Assembly: GCF_013377855.1 (NCBI RefSeq)
Contig: NZ_JABXYJ010000004.1
Coordinates: 186,001-250,000 of the forward strand
Reading direction: 5' to 3'
DNA length: 64,000 bases
From: Cognatundibacterium oligocarboniphilum
GTDB taxonomy: Bacteria; Pseudomonadota; Gammaproteobacteria; Burkholderiales; Burkholderiaceae_D
Below are positions 37,974-47,420 of this stretch, in pieces. How positions within the stretch are numbered: position 1 is the first letter of the stretch; each line of letters opens with the position of its first letter. The notes under the pieces are model-generated. The model had not been told where the DNA came from. It made no database searches and saw only the letters and a list, made by a program, of their open reading frames with translations. The position numbers and the translations under genes were made by a program.

Positions 37974-38534
37974 ATGGACGATCATGATACGCTGCCAGCC
38001 AGTCTGGCCGGGATGCTGCCGGTCGGCATGATCAGTGCGGGCGGCACGGCAGCGGCGGCCATGGCGCAGGTCGCGCAGCGCAAGCGCGGCGTGCCGGGCT
38101 GGGAAGCATTTCACTACGAGCGGCTGGCGAGCGGGGAATATGAGGTGACCGGCGGGCTGGCAGTGAATATCGGCGGCGTGAAAAAATTCCAGGGCGCACA
38201 CGATGTCATTTTCGTCAGCGAAGAAGAAATCCTGGCCGAAATGCGCGCTGCGCTGGAGCCGGTGATGGCAAGGCCAGTGCCGCCGCCGGGCTTGTTGCAA
38301 GCCGTTGCCGCGCAGCCCGTATCGCCGCTGGCCGCCACTCTGCTGGAACAGAATCTGCTCGCCGCCGACATCGGCAGCCAGCGCGGCGCATACCATGCGC
38401 CTTACCTGAAAGTGGTACTTAGTCTGCCGGAGGACGAGGCGGGTCGCCAGCGCGTGCTGCAGGCATTTCATCTGCAAGCCAACCTGTTCGGCGCCCGGGT
38501 ACAGGCCTGTGCTTTACAGGATAAACCGGACTAA
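37974..38534 (+). CDS. Hypothetical cytoplasmic protein, 186 residues
   Basis: Not recognised. The product has a Gly/Ala-rich N-terminal stretch (GMISAGGTAAAAMAQ), a middle part with regular strand-like pattern (YEVTGGLAVNIGGVKKFQGAHDVIFV) and a C-terminal half that looks alpha/beta. No signal peptide or membrane helix. The frame is open to 37695, but the ATG at 37974 has a G-rich ribosome binding region before it and a TACAAT box at 37874-37879 sits upstream. Codon use matches neighbours, so it is probably a real gene. It stands alone, divergent from the PpiC gene. Confidence 0.65.
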   Translation: MDDHDTLPASLAGMLPVGMISAGGTAAAAMAQVAQRKRGVPGWEAFHYERLASGEYEVTGGLAVNIGGVKKFQGAHDVIFVSEEEILAEMRAALEPVMARPVPPPGLLQAVAAQPVSPLAATLLEQNLLAADIGSQRGAYHAPYLKVVLSLPEDEAGRQRVLQAFHLQANLFGARVQACALQDKPD

Positions 38535-38562
38535 AGCCAGCAACGCTTAATCACCTCAATTC

Positions 38563-38635
38563 GCGGGCATCGCCCGCAAGCTTCCTATCATGCAGCGCAG
38601 CAAGCCGCCAGCGGCTTGCGCCAGCGCAAATGCGC
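38563..38635. repeat. Three consecutive perfect palindromes before the glutamate dehydrogenase gene
   Basis: GCGGGC-ATC-GCCCGC at 38563-38577, GCAAGCCGC-CA-GCGGCTTGC at 38600-38619 and GCGCA-AA-TGCGC at 38624-38635. None has a T-run. They could end the upstream transcript in a Rho-assisted manner or bind regulators of the dehydrogenase gene, which starts 138 bases on. Confidence 0.6.
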
Positions 38636-38772
38636 GGCATTTTCCGGTCTGTGCCCCGTCCTGCGCAATGCAAAGGCATTTGTGAGCATGCCGATATTGG
38701 AGGATACTGGCGCCTGATGCTGCAATGATCTTGCCATTCTTTTTTCGTCTCTGCCCATCCATAGGAGAACGT

Positions 38773-41700
38773 ATGTCCACATCGCATTTCGCAGAGCTGC
38801 TGGCTTATGCGCAAACCCATGCCGGTCCTGCCACCGTGCGCCAGGGGCCATTCATCAGCGTGTATTTTGAAAATACCGATCCCGACGAAATCATTGCCCG
38901 CGGCCCGGCCACACTGTTTGCCCAGGCCAATGCGCACTGGCGCCTGCTGGAACGTCCGCGGCATGACGGCCTGCCGGTCGTCCGGGTATTCAATCCGACG
39001 CTGGCGGAAGATGGCTTCGTCAGCGAGCACACGGTGGTGCAGATCGTGAATGACAACATGCCTTTCCTGGTCGATTCGGTCACGATGGCGATCAACCGCA
39101 GCGGTCGCACCGCGCACTGGATCGTGCATCCGCTGATGCATGTGCAGCGCGACGCGCAGGGCTGTGTCAGCGCAGTTGCCAGCGTGGCGGCAGATCTGGC
39201 GGCGGACCGCGATACGCCGGTCGAATCGCTGATCATGGTCGAATGCGACCGCATCGTCAGCGCGGCAGATCAGCAACTGCTGGCGCAGGAACTGCAGCAG
39301 GTGCTGGCCGATGTGCGCAGCGCCGTCGATGACTGGCGGGCGATGCTGGAGAGGGTGCGCGCTGCCGGCGACAGTTGCGAGCGTTATGCCGTCGTGGACA
39401 GTGCGGACGAGGGCGTGGCGTTTTTACGCTGGCTGGAAGACCGCCATTTCACCTTTCTTGGTGCGCGCGATTATGCCCTGCAGCGCGACGGCGAGCAGCT
39501 GACGCTGGTCGCGATACCGGAATCCGGACTGGGAATTTTGCGCGGCAAAGTGCAGACCAGCCTGGCGCAGCTGCCGCCGGAAGTGGTCGCCATCATGGAT
39601 TCGCAGGAAACCGTGCTGGTCACCAAGGCCATGACGCGCGCCACGATTCACCGCCCGGCATGGCTCGATTATGTGGCGATCAAACGCTACGACGAGCAGG
39701 GCAAGGTCATCGGCGAGTCGCGCTTCCTCGGGTTGTACACGTCCACCGCATATTCGGTGCCGGTCAGCGACATTCCGCGTGTGCGGCAGCGGGTTGCCGC
39801 CGTGATGCAAAGCGCTGGCGTGGTGCCGGAAAGCCATGCCGCCAAAGCGTTGCAGGCGATTCTGGACGATTATCCGCGTGATGAGCTGTTCCAGATCGAT
39901 ACCGCCACCCTGACCGAACATGCGCTTGGCATCCTGCGTTTGCAGGAGCGGCAGCGCACCCGGCTGTTCCTGCGGCGCGACCCGTTTGGCCGGTTTACCT
40001 CTGCCCAGGTATTTGTGCCGCGCGACCGTTACAACACTGAATTGCGGGTCAGGATCAGCAATGAACTGATGATCGCGCTCAATGGCCAATCGATTGAATT
40101 CACCCCGATGCTGACCGACAGCCCGTTGGCCAGGATTCATTATCAGATCCGCGCCAGAGACCGCGCTCCGCAGAACGTCAATCTCAGCGCGCTCGAAGCG
40201 CGCATCGCCCGACTGGCGCAGCGCTGGGAAGACGACTGTACCGCCGAGCTGCTGCGTACTCACGGCGAAGGCAACGGCCTGACGCTGGCGCACCGTTTTG
40301 CCAATGCGTATCCGACCGCTTACCGCGAGGATTTTTCGGCGCTGGTCGGTGCCGAAGACGCTGAAATGCTGGCCAGCCTGAGCCCGGCGCAGCCGATGGT
40401 GGTCAAGCTGTATCGTCCGCTGGATGCCGAATCCGGGCTGTTGCGCTTCAAGATTTATAACACCAGCAAAGTCGCTTTGTCGGATTCCCTGCCGGTGCTG
40501 GAACACATGGGTGCACGCGTGCTGGACGAACATCCTTACCAGATCGTGAACGGCGAGGCGCATCTGTGGATTCATGATCTCGGGCTGCAACTGCCGCCGG
40601 ACACCGACCTGGCAGTCATCAAAACCCGTTTTGAAACCCTGTTTTCGCAGGCATGGAAAGGCGAGGTCGAAAGCGACGACCTGAACCGGCTGGTGCTGGT
40701 CACCACGCTCGACGCGCGCTCGATTGCGGTGCTGCGCGCCTGCTCCCGCTATTTCAAACAGCTTGGTTTTGCCTATAGCCAGAGCTATATCGAAGCAGCG
40801 TTGAACAAAAATGCCGCCATCACGCAGCTGATTGCCGAGTATTTCGGCGCCCGTTTCAAACCGGATTTTGCCGGTGACCGCGCCAGCGCGCAGCAGCAGC
40901 TGGGCAGCCGGATCGAGGCCGAACTGGCGCAGGTGGCGAGCCTGGACGAAGACCGGATTCTGCGTCAGTTTTTTGCCACCGTGCAGGCGACCTTGCGTAC
41001 CAATCTGTGGCAGACCACGGCGGACGGCAGCTTCAAATCCTATATGAGTTTCAAGCTCAATCCGCGCGAGGTGCCCGGCGTGCCGGAGCCCAGGCCGCTG
41101 TTTGAAATCTGGGTTTATTCGCCGCGTGTCGAAGGTGTGCATCTGCGCGGCGGCAAGGTCGCGCGCGGCGGTTTGCGCTGGTCGGACCGGCGCGAAGATT
41201 TCCGTACCGAGATACTGGGTCTGGTCAAAGCGCAGCAAGTCAAAAATACCGTGATCGTGCCGGTCGGCTCGAAAGGTGGTTTCGTGCTGAAAAATGCGCC
41301 GCCGGCGGCCGAGCGCGATGCGTATCAGGCAGAAGGCGTGGCCTGCTATAAAATCTTCCTGTCCGGCCTGCTCGATATCACGGACAACATCGTGAAAGGC
41401 GCGGTGGTGCCGCCTGCACAGGTAGTGCGGCATGATCCGGATGATCCGTACTTGGTGGTGGCGGCCGACAAGGGCACCGCCACGTTTTCCGATATCGCCA
41501 ACGGTGTGTCGGCAGATTATGGTTTCTGGCTGGGCGATGCGTTTGCCTCCGGCGGCTCAGTCGGCTATGACCATAAAAAAATGGGCATCACCGCACGCGG
41601 CGCCTGGGAATCGGTGAAACGCCATTTCCGCTCCATGGGCATCAATACCCAGAGCACGCCGTTCACTGTGGCCGGCATCGGCGATATGTCGGGTGACGTA

Positions 41701-43530
41701 TTTGGTAACGGCATGTTGTTATCGGAACAGATCAGGCTGGTCGCAGCGTTTGATCACCGTCATATTTTTATCGATCCGTCGCCGGATGTTGCCGCGTCGT
41801 TCAAAGAACGCCAGCGCCTGTTCAATCTGCCGCGTTCCAGCTGGGATGATTATGATAAGAGCCTGATTTCGGCTGGCGGCGGCGTGTATCCGCGCAGCGC
41901 CAAATCGATCCGGCTGAGTGCCGAAGCGCGCGCCGTGCTCGGTATCGATACTGAAGAGCTGGCGCCGGTGGAATTGCTGCGCGCGGTGTTGCAGGCGCCG
42001 GTCGATCTGTTGTACAACGGCGGCATCGGCACCTATGTCAAGGCCACGTTTGAAACCCATGCGCAGGTTGGTGACAAAGCGGGCGATGCATTCCGCGTGA
42101 ATGGCAGCGAGCTGCGCTGCAAGGTGCTGGCCGAAGGCGGTAATCTCGGTTGCACCCAGAACGGTCGCATCGAATTTGCGCAAAAAGGCGGCCGCATTTA
42201 TACCGATGCAATTGATAATTCCGCCGGCGTGGATTGCTCCGACCACGAGGTGAATATCAAGATTCTGCTCGGCGCGATTGTGGAAGCCGGCGACCTGACG
42301 CTCAAGCAGCGCAACGATCTGCTGGCGTCCATGACGGATGAGGTCGGCCATCTGGTGCTGACCGATAATTATTACCAGACGCAGGCGCTTGACATCGCCA
42401 CGCACCGTCCCTTGTATGTGCTGGACGGTCAGCAACGGCTGATGCAGACGCTGGAAAAACAGGGCAGGCTGAACCGTGCGATTGAATACCTGCCCAACGA
42501 TGAGGAAATTTTCCACCGCAAGGCGCGCCGGCAGGGGCTGACCGCGCCGGAAGGCGCCGTAGTGCTGGCCTACGCCAAGATGTCGGTGTTTGATGAACTG
42601 GTCGCTTCCAATCTGCCGGATGACCCGTTCTTCAGCCGCGCGCTGAAAGCGTATTTCCCGCAGGTGCTGTCAGAACGCTTCGCTACCGCAATTGCCGCGC
42701 ATCCGCTGAAACGCGAAATCATTGCAACCTACATCACCAATACCGTGGTGAACCGCGCCGGCGCCACCTTTGTCAATTTCATCGCTGCCGAATCCGGTGC
42801 CAGCGCGGCGGACGTGATTCGTGCATTCACACTGGCGCGTGAGATTTTTGATCTCGAACCTTTGTGGGATCAGATCGACGTGCTCGATTACAAGGTTGAC
42901 GCCCAGCTCCAGCTCGATCAGTTGTCGAAACTGATTGCCATCACCCAGCGCGCTTCACGCTGGATGCTGCGCATCCGTTCCCAGAACAGCGATCTGCCGA
43001 CGCTGATCCAGCGCTACCAGCCTGCGGCCCGCGAATTGCGCTGGCAACTCGACAACTGGCTGCCCGCCAGCGCGCACGCCGCCTGGCAGCAGGAAGCGCA
43101 GGCATTGGTGCAGGCCGGCGTTGAATCGACCCTGGCGCAAAACCTGACGGCGCTGGAATACATTTTCCCGGCGCTCGATCTGCTGGATCTGTCGGTGCAT
43201 ACCGGCAACGATATCGAGACCGTGGCGAGAGCGTATTTCGGGGTCGATGCCGAACTCGGCCTGTCCGACTGGCGTACGCAGATCAACCGTCTGCCGACGG
43301 ACACCCTGTGGCAGACTCAGGCTCGCGGCAGTGCGCGCGATGATGTGTATTCGATCGCCAGCCAGATCACACGCGGCCTGTTGTCACGCGAGGAAGCGTT
43401 GCCGGTCTGGCGCGAACGGCATGCCGCCGCGATTGAACGCCTGACGCTGCTGCTGACCACTATCAGTGCTCAGAGCCCTGATCTGGCGCCGGTGTCGGTG
43501 GCGCTGCGCGAGTTGCGACATCTGGCGTGA
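38773..43530 (+). CDS. gdhB: NAD-specific glutamate dehydrogenase, large type
   Basis: A 1585-residue enzyme of the roughly 180-kDa class, oxidising glutamate to 2-oxoglutarate and ammonia with NAD. The N-terminal two-thirds holds regulatory ACT-like segments, the catalytic core begins near residue 780 with GGKVARGGLRWSDRREDFR and VGSKGGFVLK, followed by GIGDMSGDVFGNGM and the nucleotide-binding region EGGNLGCTQNGRIEF. Length and order are normal for the family. AGGAG precedes the ATG; in-frame codons upstream to 38725 are not needed. Its role is glutamate catabolism, consistent with the peptide- and purine-degrading genes around it. Confidence 0.95.
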   Translation: MSTSHFAELLAYAQTHAGPATVRQGPFISVYFENTDPDEIIARGPATLFAQANAHWRLLERPRHDGLPVVRVFNPTLAEDGFVSEHTVVQIVNDNMPFLVDSVTMAINRSGRTAHWIVHPLMHVQRDAQGCVSAVASVAADLAADRDTPVESLIMVECDRIVSAADQQLLAQELQQVLADVRSAVDDWRAMLERVRAAGDSCERYAVVDSADEGVAFLRWLEDRHFTFLGARDYALQRDGEQLTLVAIPESGLGILRGKVQTSLAQLPPEVVAIMDSQETVLVTKAMTRATIHRPAWLDYVAIKRYDEQGKVIGESRFLGLYTSTAYSVPVSDIPRVRQRVAAVMQSAGVVPESHAAKALQAILDDYPRDELFQIDTATLTEHALGILRLQERQRTRLFLRRDPFGRFTSAQVFVPRDRYNTELRVRISNELMIALNGQSIEFTPMLTDSPLARIHYQIRARDRAPQNVNLSALEARIARLAQRWEDDCTAELLRTHGEGNGLTLAHRFANAYPTAYREDFSALVGAEDAEMLASLSPAQPMVVKLYRPLDAESGLLRFKIYNTSKVALSDSLPVLEHMGARVLDEHPYQIVNGEAHLWIHDLGLQLPPDTDLAVIKTRFETLFSQAWKGEVESDDLNRLVLVTTLDARSIAVLRACSRYFKQLGFAYSQSYIEAALNKNAAITQLIAEYFGARFKPDFAGDRASAQQQLGSRIEAELAQVASLDEDRILRQFFATVQATLRTNLWQTTADGSFKSYMSFKLNPREVPGVPEPRPLFEIWVYSPRVEGVHLRGGKVARGGLRWSDRREDFRTEILGLVKAQQVKNTVIVPVGSKGGFVLKNAPPAAERDAYQAEGVACYKIFLSGLLDITDNIVKGAVVPPAQVVRHDPDDPYLVVAADKGTATFSDIANGVSADYGFWLGDAFASGGSVGYDHKKMGITARGAWESVKRHFRSMGINTQSTPFTVAGIGDMSGDVFGNGMLLSEQIRLVAAFDHRHIFIDPSPDVAASFKERQRLFNLPRSSWDDYDKSLISAGGGVYPRSAKSIRLSAEARAVLGIDTEELAPVELLRAVLQAPVDLLYNGGIGTYVKATFETHAQVGDKAGDAFRVNGSELRCKVLAEGGNLGCTQNGRIEFAQKGGRIYTDAIDNSAGVDCSDHEVNIKILLGAIVEAGDLTLKQRNDLLASMTDEVGHLVLTDNYYQTQALDIATHRPLYVLDGQQRLMQTLEKQGRLNRAIEYLPNDEEIFHRKARRQGLTAPEGAVVLAYAKMSVFDELVASNLPDDPFFSRALKAYFPQVLSERFATAIAAHPLKREIIATYITNTVVNRAGATFVNFIAAESGASAADVIRAFTLAREIFDLEPLWDQIDVLDYKVDAQLQLDQLSKLIAITQRASRWMLRIRSQNSDLPTLIQRYQPAARELRWQLDNWLPASAHAAWQQEAQALVQAGVESTLAQNLTALEYIFPALDLLDLSVHTGNDIETVARAYFGVDAELGLSDWRTQINRLPTDTLWQTQARGSARDDVYSIASQITRGLLSREEALPVWRERHAAAIERLTLLLTTISAQSPDLAPVSVALRELRHLA

Positions 43531-43538
43531 ACTCCTGC

Positions 43539-43564
43539 TCATGCTCCGCTGCCACGGAGCATGA
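43539..43564. terminator. Hairpin at the end of the glutamate dehydrogenase gene
   Basis: TCATGCTCCG at 43539-43548 is the exact inverse of CGGAGCATGA at 43555-43564, with a six-base loop. There is no T-run, so it is a weak or factor-dependent terminator. It overlaps the end of the broken GNAT gene. Confidence 0.45.
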
Positions 43565-43964
43565 CGGGCAGGCTGGTTGGTTCATTCTGCGGTAGTGCCA
43601 GTTCAAAAGCGTCACTGGCTCTTTGCCGCAGAAAACCGCGATTTTCGTAAAAACGGTGCGCCGGTTCGCGCTGTATGCCGGAACACAGCCTGACCCGTTG
43701 GTAACACCGGTTCTGCGCCCAGCTGACCGCCTGTCCGAGCAGACTGGTGCCGATGCCGCGGCGATGATAGTCGCTGTGCACCACCAACGCCGTGATTTAG
43801 GCGTAACCATTACTGGCGATCAGCCTGACTCTGTGTACCTGGCACAGCCCGGCGATTTCCCCCTCTTGCTCGGCGACAAATACCGCATTGTCCGGCCAGG
43901 CCAGCAGCGCCTGCAGGCGCGCCGCGATGTCCGCCTCCGTTGCCGCTACCGATATGGCACACTG
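43539..43964 (-). pseudogene. GNAT acetyltransferase gene with in-frame stop and no visible start
   Basis: Read continuously on the minus strand, the frame gives an N-terminal GNAT-like half (AISVAATEADIAARLQALLAW ... VAEQEGEIAGLCQVHRV), then NGYA, a TAA stop at 43797-43799, and continues in the same frame with ITALVVHSDYHRRGIGTSLL, the acetyl-CoA-binding motif, to a normal end with FYENRGF. The stop replaces what is usually a glutamate codon, so a single GAA-to-TAA change would explain it. No ATG, GTG or TTG was found in frame ahead of the conserved part, so the start seems lost as well. A sequencing error is possible for one lesion but less so for two. Confidence 0.75.
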
Positions 43965-44048
43965 TGAATCCTTGTAAAAATAACAGACGCAGCCGGAAGC
44001 GATCGCGTCGCAACAAGACCAAGAATAACAATCCTCCTGGAGAAAATT

Positions 44049-46118
44049 ATGTCGATATTCCGTTTATCCCACTTCCGCCTGCGCGCCGGCTGGCTGTTGC
44101 CGTTGTTGCTGGCCTTGCCGCTGCAGGCAAGCTGTGCGCAGGAACTCAGCGCCGCTGAAATCGCTGCCGTCCGTGGCGATGGCATTGACCGTAATACCGC
44201 GCCGGGCAACGATTTTAACCGTTACGCCAATGGCGGCTGGGCCGACAGGGCAGTGATCCCCGCCAGCAAAACCAGTGTCGGCGTGTTTGATATGCTGGCC
44301 GATGAATCCGATGCCAGTGTGCTGGCCATTATGCGGCGCGCAACGCAGGCAGCAGACGGCAGCCCGGAGCGCAAAATCGGTGACTTTTTTCAGGCTTACC
44401 TGAATACCGAACGCATTCAGCAACGCGGGCTGGCGCCGTTGCAGCCGCGGCTGGACGCGATTGCCGCAATCAACAGTCAAAAGGAGCTGGCACGCTATCT
44501 GGGGCAGAATCTGCGCGCCGATGTTGATCCGATCAACAACACCCATGTCGAGACGGAAAATCTGTTCGGCCTGTGGGTGTCGCAAGGCTTGCACGATCAC
44601 AAAAAATATCTGCCGTATCTGCTGCAAGGCGGGCTGGGGCTGCCTGACCGTGAGTATTACGTATCGCTGAATCCAAAAATGATCGCTTTGCGCGTGCAGT
44701 ACCAGCACTACATCGCCGCCATGCTGGCGCTGGCCAATGTGCCGCATCCCGAGCTGGCAGCGCGGCGGGTGTTTGATCTGGAAATGAAAATAGCAAAAGG
44801 CCACGCCACGCGTGAAGCGACTTCCGATGTCCTGAAAGCGGACAACAGCTGGCGCAGAACCGAGTTTGCCAAAAAAGCGCCGGGGCTGGACTGGAATACT
44901 TATTTTGCTGCCGCCGGGCTGGAGGCGCAACCGGTGCTGACGATATGGCATCCCGGTGCAGTCAGAAATTCGGCCGCGCTGGCTGGCAGCGTATCGCTGG
45001 AAACCTGGAAAGAATATCTGATTTTTCATGCGGTGAATCAGCGCGCCGGCGTGTTGCCGCAGGCGTTTTTTGAGCAGAAATTTGCGTTTTACAGCGCACT
45101 GAGCGGCGTCAAAGAGCCGCTGCCGCGCTGGAAATATGCGGTCAGTGCGACCAATGAAGCGCTGGGTGAAGAGGTCGGCAAACTCTATGTGCAGGAACAT
45201 TTTTCTGCTGCCGCCAAAGAGCATATCCGCGGCATGGTCGATAATCTGCTGCAGGCATTTGCGCGCCGGGTGCAGACGCTGGGCTGGATGTCGCCACGCA
45301 CCAAGGCCGAAGCACTGGCAAAGATTCAGAACACCTATGTCGGCGTCGGTTATCCCGACCAGTGGCGCGATTATGCAGGGCTGCTTGTCGCGGCTGACGA
45401 TGCTTACGGCAACCGCGAACGGGCCGAGCTGTTCCAGTATCAGCAGGCGCTGGCAAAGTTCGGCAAGCCGGTGGACGTGCGCGAATGGTGCATGAATCCG
45501 CAGCTGGTGAATGCGGTCAACATGCCGCTGCAGAATGCGATTAACTTCCCGGCAGCCTATCTGCAGTCGCCGAATTTTGACCTGCATGCCAGCGATGCCA
45601 CCAATTACGGCGCAATTGGCGCCACCATCGGCCACGAGATCAGCCACAGTTTCGACAATTCCGGCGCCATGTTCGATGCCAGGGGCGAGTTGCGCAACTG
45701 GTGGAGCAAAGCCGATCTGCAGCATTTCATGCAGTCGTCCAAAGCGCTGGCGGCGCAGTTCAGCAGCTACCGCCCTTTCCCCGATCTGGCGGTGAACGGC
45801 CAGCAGACGCTGGGGGAAAACATTGCCGATCTGGCGGGGCTGACGGCAGCGTATGATGCCTACCATGCCTCGATGGCGCAAAAAGGGCAGGCGGTGACGG
45901 CTGACACCGAGCGGGAATTTTTCCTGTCGTATGCCCGTTCTTTCCGCAGCAAGGTCAGGGACGAAATCCTCCGCACCATCATCATCACCAATGAGCATGC
46001 GCCGGAACAATACCGGGTGCAGACGGTGAGGAATCTGGATGCCTGGTATCAGGCGTTTGATGTGCAGCCGGGACAGACTTTGTATCTGACACCGAAAGAC
46101 CGGGTTCGTATATGGTAA
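44049..46118 (+). CDS. pepO: Exported M13-family (neprilysin-like) metallopeptidase
   Basis: A 689-residue zinc peptidase cutting short peptides. An N-terminal signal peptide covers about 30 residues and ends near LQASCAQ; the helical N-domain follows, then the catalytic site IGHEISHSFDNSGAMFD with H529, E530 and H533, and the third zinc ligand E590 in GENIADLAG. The C-terminus ends with a typical RVRIW-like tail. Periplasmic or surface location is expected. GGAG lies seven bases before the ATG. Single gene, with a hairpin after it. Confidence 0.93.
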   Translation: MSIFRLSHFRLRAGWLLPLLLALPLQASCAQELSAAEIAAVRGDGIDRNTAPGNDFNRYANGGWADRAVIPASKTSVGVFDMLADESDASVLAIMRRATQAADGSPERKIGDFFQAYLNTERIQQRGLAPLQPRLDAIAAINSQKELARYLGQNLRADVDPINNTHVETENLFGLWVSQGLHDHKKYLPYLLQGGLGLPDREYYVSLNPKMIALRVQYQHYIAAMLALANVPHPELAARRVFDLEMKIAKGHATREATSDVLKADNSWRRTEFAKKAPGLDWNTYFAAAGLEAQPVLTIWHPGAVRNSAALAGSVSLETWKEYLIFHAVNQRAGVLPQAFFEQKFAFYSALSGVKEPLPRWKYAVSATNEALGEEVGKLYVQEHFSAAAKEHIRGMVDNLLQAFARRVQTLGWMSPRTKAEALAKIQNTYVGVGYPDQWRDYAGLLVAADDAYGNRERAELFQYQQALAKFGKPVDVREWCMNPQLVNAVNMPLQNAINFPAAYLQSPNFDLHASDATNYGAIGATIGHEISHSFDNSGAMFDARGELRNWWSKADLQHFMQSSKALAAQFSSYRPFPDLAVNGQQTLGENIADLAGLTAAYDAYHASMAQKGQAVTADTEREFFLSYARSFRSKVRDEILRTIIITNEHAPEQYRVQTVRNLDAWYQAFDVQPGQTLYLTPKDRVRIW

Positions 46119-46164
46119 ATGCCGGTGCGGGATGATCCGGCGCAGGCAAGCCGTCATCCGCAGG

Positions 46165-46187
46165 CTGTCCGGCCTTCATCCGGACAG
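46165..46187 (+). terminator. Hairpin after M13 peptidase gene
   Basis: CTGTCCGG (46165-46172) and CCGGACAG (46180-46187) make a perfect eight-base stem with a seven-base loop, without a T-run. A factor-dependent end is possible. Confidence 0.4.
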
Positions 46188-46284
46188 TCTCGGAGTGCGC
46201 CTGCAGAAGCGGGCAATGTCGCTCATAATGCTAACCAGTGAACTATTCCGGTTGGTCCGGCAGCATGAATGACAAGGTGACAGC

Positions 46285-47277
46285 ATGGCGCGTTTATCAA
46301 TACTCGATTTATCTCCGATTGCGCAGGGCAGTGATGCGGCGCAGTCATTTAAAAATTCCCTCAATCTGGCGCAGCATGCCGAACGTTGGGGATATCAGCG
46401 TTTCTGGCTGGCAGAGCACCATGGCATGCCGGGCATTGCGAGTGCCGCGACGGCGGTGCTGATCGCGCATGTGGCCGGCGGCACCTCGCGCATCCGGGTT
46501 GGCGCAGGCGGTATCATGCTACCCAATCATTCGCCGCTGGTGATTGCCGAGCAGTTCGGCACGCTGGAATCGCTGTTTCCGGGGCGCATTGACCTGGGGC
46601 TGGGGCGGGCACCCGGTTCCGACCAGCGCACAGCGCGGGCATTGCGCCGCAATCTGTCCGGCGATGCCGATGCGTTTCCGCAGGACGTGGCGGAGCTGAT
46701 GGACTATTTCGCCGATGCCCCGCATGCGGCAGTACGCGCCGTGCCCGGGGCAGGTCTGCAGATTCCGGTATGGATACTCGGCTCCAGCCTGTACGGTGCG
46801 CAGCTGGCGGCAGCGCTGGGGCTACCCTATGCCTTCGCCTCGCACTTTGCGCCGCAGCAGATGATGCAGGCGATTACACTGTACCGTGCGCAGTTCCGTC
46901 CTTCGCAACATCTGGCACAACCGTATGTGATGCTCGGTTTCAATGTATTTGCGGCAGACAGCGATGAACATGCGCATTTCCTGGCGAGTTCGGCGCAGCA
47001 GGCGTTTCTGAATCTGCGCAGTGGCCGGCCAGCGAAAATTCCGCCGCCGGTGCAGGATTTTCTGCAGCAGATTGGCGAAGCGGAACGTTATCTGCTGCAA
47101 CAGATTCTTGCCTGTTCCGCGATCGGCTCACCAGAGACCGTCCGCACCCAGATACAGGCGTTTATCACGCAGACCGGAGCGGATGAGCTGATGATTGCAT
47201 CGAATATTTTTGACCACGATCAGCGTTTGCATTCGTATGAAATCGCTGCCAGCGCAATGGCGGCCGTTGCTGCCTGA
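46285..47277 (+). CDS. Luciferase-like (LLM class) flavin-dependent oxidoreductase
   Basis: A 330-residue TIM-barrel enzyme of the bacterial-luciferase superfamily, using reduced FMN supplied by a separate reductase. Typical sequence blocks are [12 protein letters not shown] at the N-terminus, [32 protein letters not shown] and [14 protein letters not shown]. These place it in the group annotated as alkanal monooxygenase-like, whose natural substrates are mostly unknown. No partner gene is adjacent. Confidence 0.9.
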   Translation: MARLSILDLSPIAQGSDAAQSFKNSLNLAQHAERWGYQRFWLAEHHGMPGIASAATAVLIAHVAGGTSRIRVGAGGIMLPNHSPLVIAEQFGTLESLFPGRIDLGLGRAPGSDQRTARALRRNLSGDADAFPQDVAELMDYFADAPHAAVRAVPGAGLQIPVWILGSSLYGAQLAAALGLPYAFASHFAPQQMMQAITLYRAQFRPSQHLAQPYVMLGFNVFAADSDEHAHFLASSAQQAFLNLRSGRPAKIPPPVQDFLQQIGEAERYLLQQILACSAIGSPETVRTQIQAFITQTGADELMIASNIFDHDQRLHSYEIAASAMAAVAA

Positions 47278-47340
47278 AGCCGGGAAAATACGGCTGTAAC
47301 GGTGGGCAAACGCGGGGCTATCCGGACGTCATCGTCCCAG

Positions 47341-47370
47341 AAAAAAACCCGCCAACTTCTGGTTGGCAGG
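47341..47370 (-). terminator. Terminator of the RND efflux operon
   Basis: On the minus strand a nine-base stem (47362-47370 with 47348-47356, one G-T pair) around TTCT-type loop, followed by seven T residues. Confidence 0.9.
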
Positions 47371-47420
47371 CTGAAAAATGCTGGAGGATACTTAGGAGCA
47401 GACACCAGCACGAGGGTAAC

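Noticed and set aside
39424-41433. A 669-codon open frame antisense to the glutamate dehydrogenase gene
   Set aside because: The dehydrogenase is complete and unmistakable; the antisense translation is low in conserved patterns and rich in His/Arg/Gln as typical of shadows.
43810-44031. A 73-codon minus-strand ORF with a GTG preceded by AAGGA
   Set aside because: It reads the 5' half of the broken GNAT gene in the wrong frame; the correct frame gives GNAT-like sequence on both sides of the stop.
44064-46157. A 697-codon open frame antisense to the M13 peptidase gene
   Set aside because: Shadow frame caused by GC-rich codon use; the plus strand carries the zinc motif, signal peptide and ribosome binding site.
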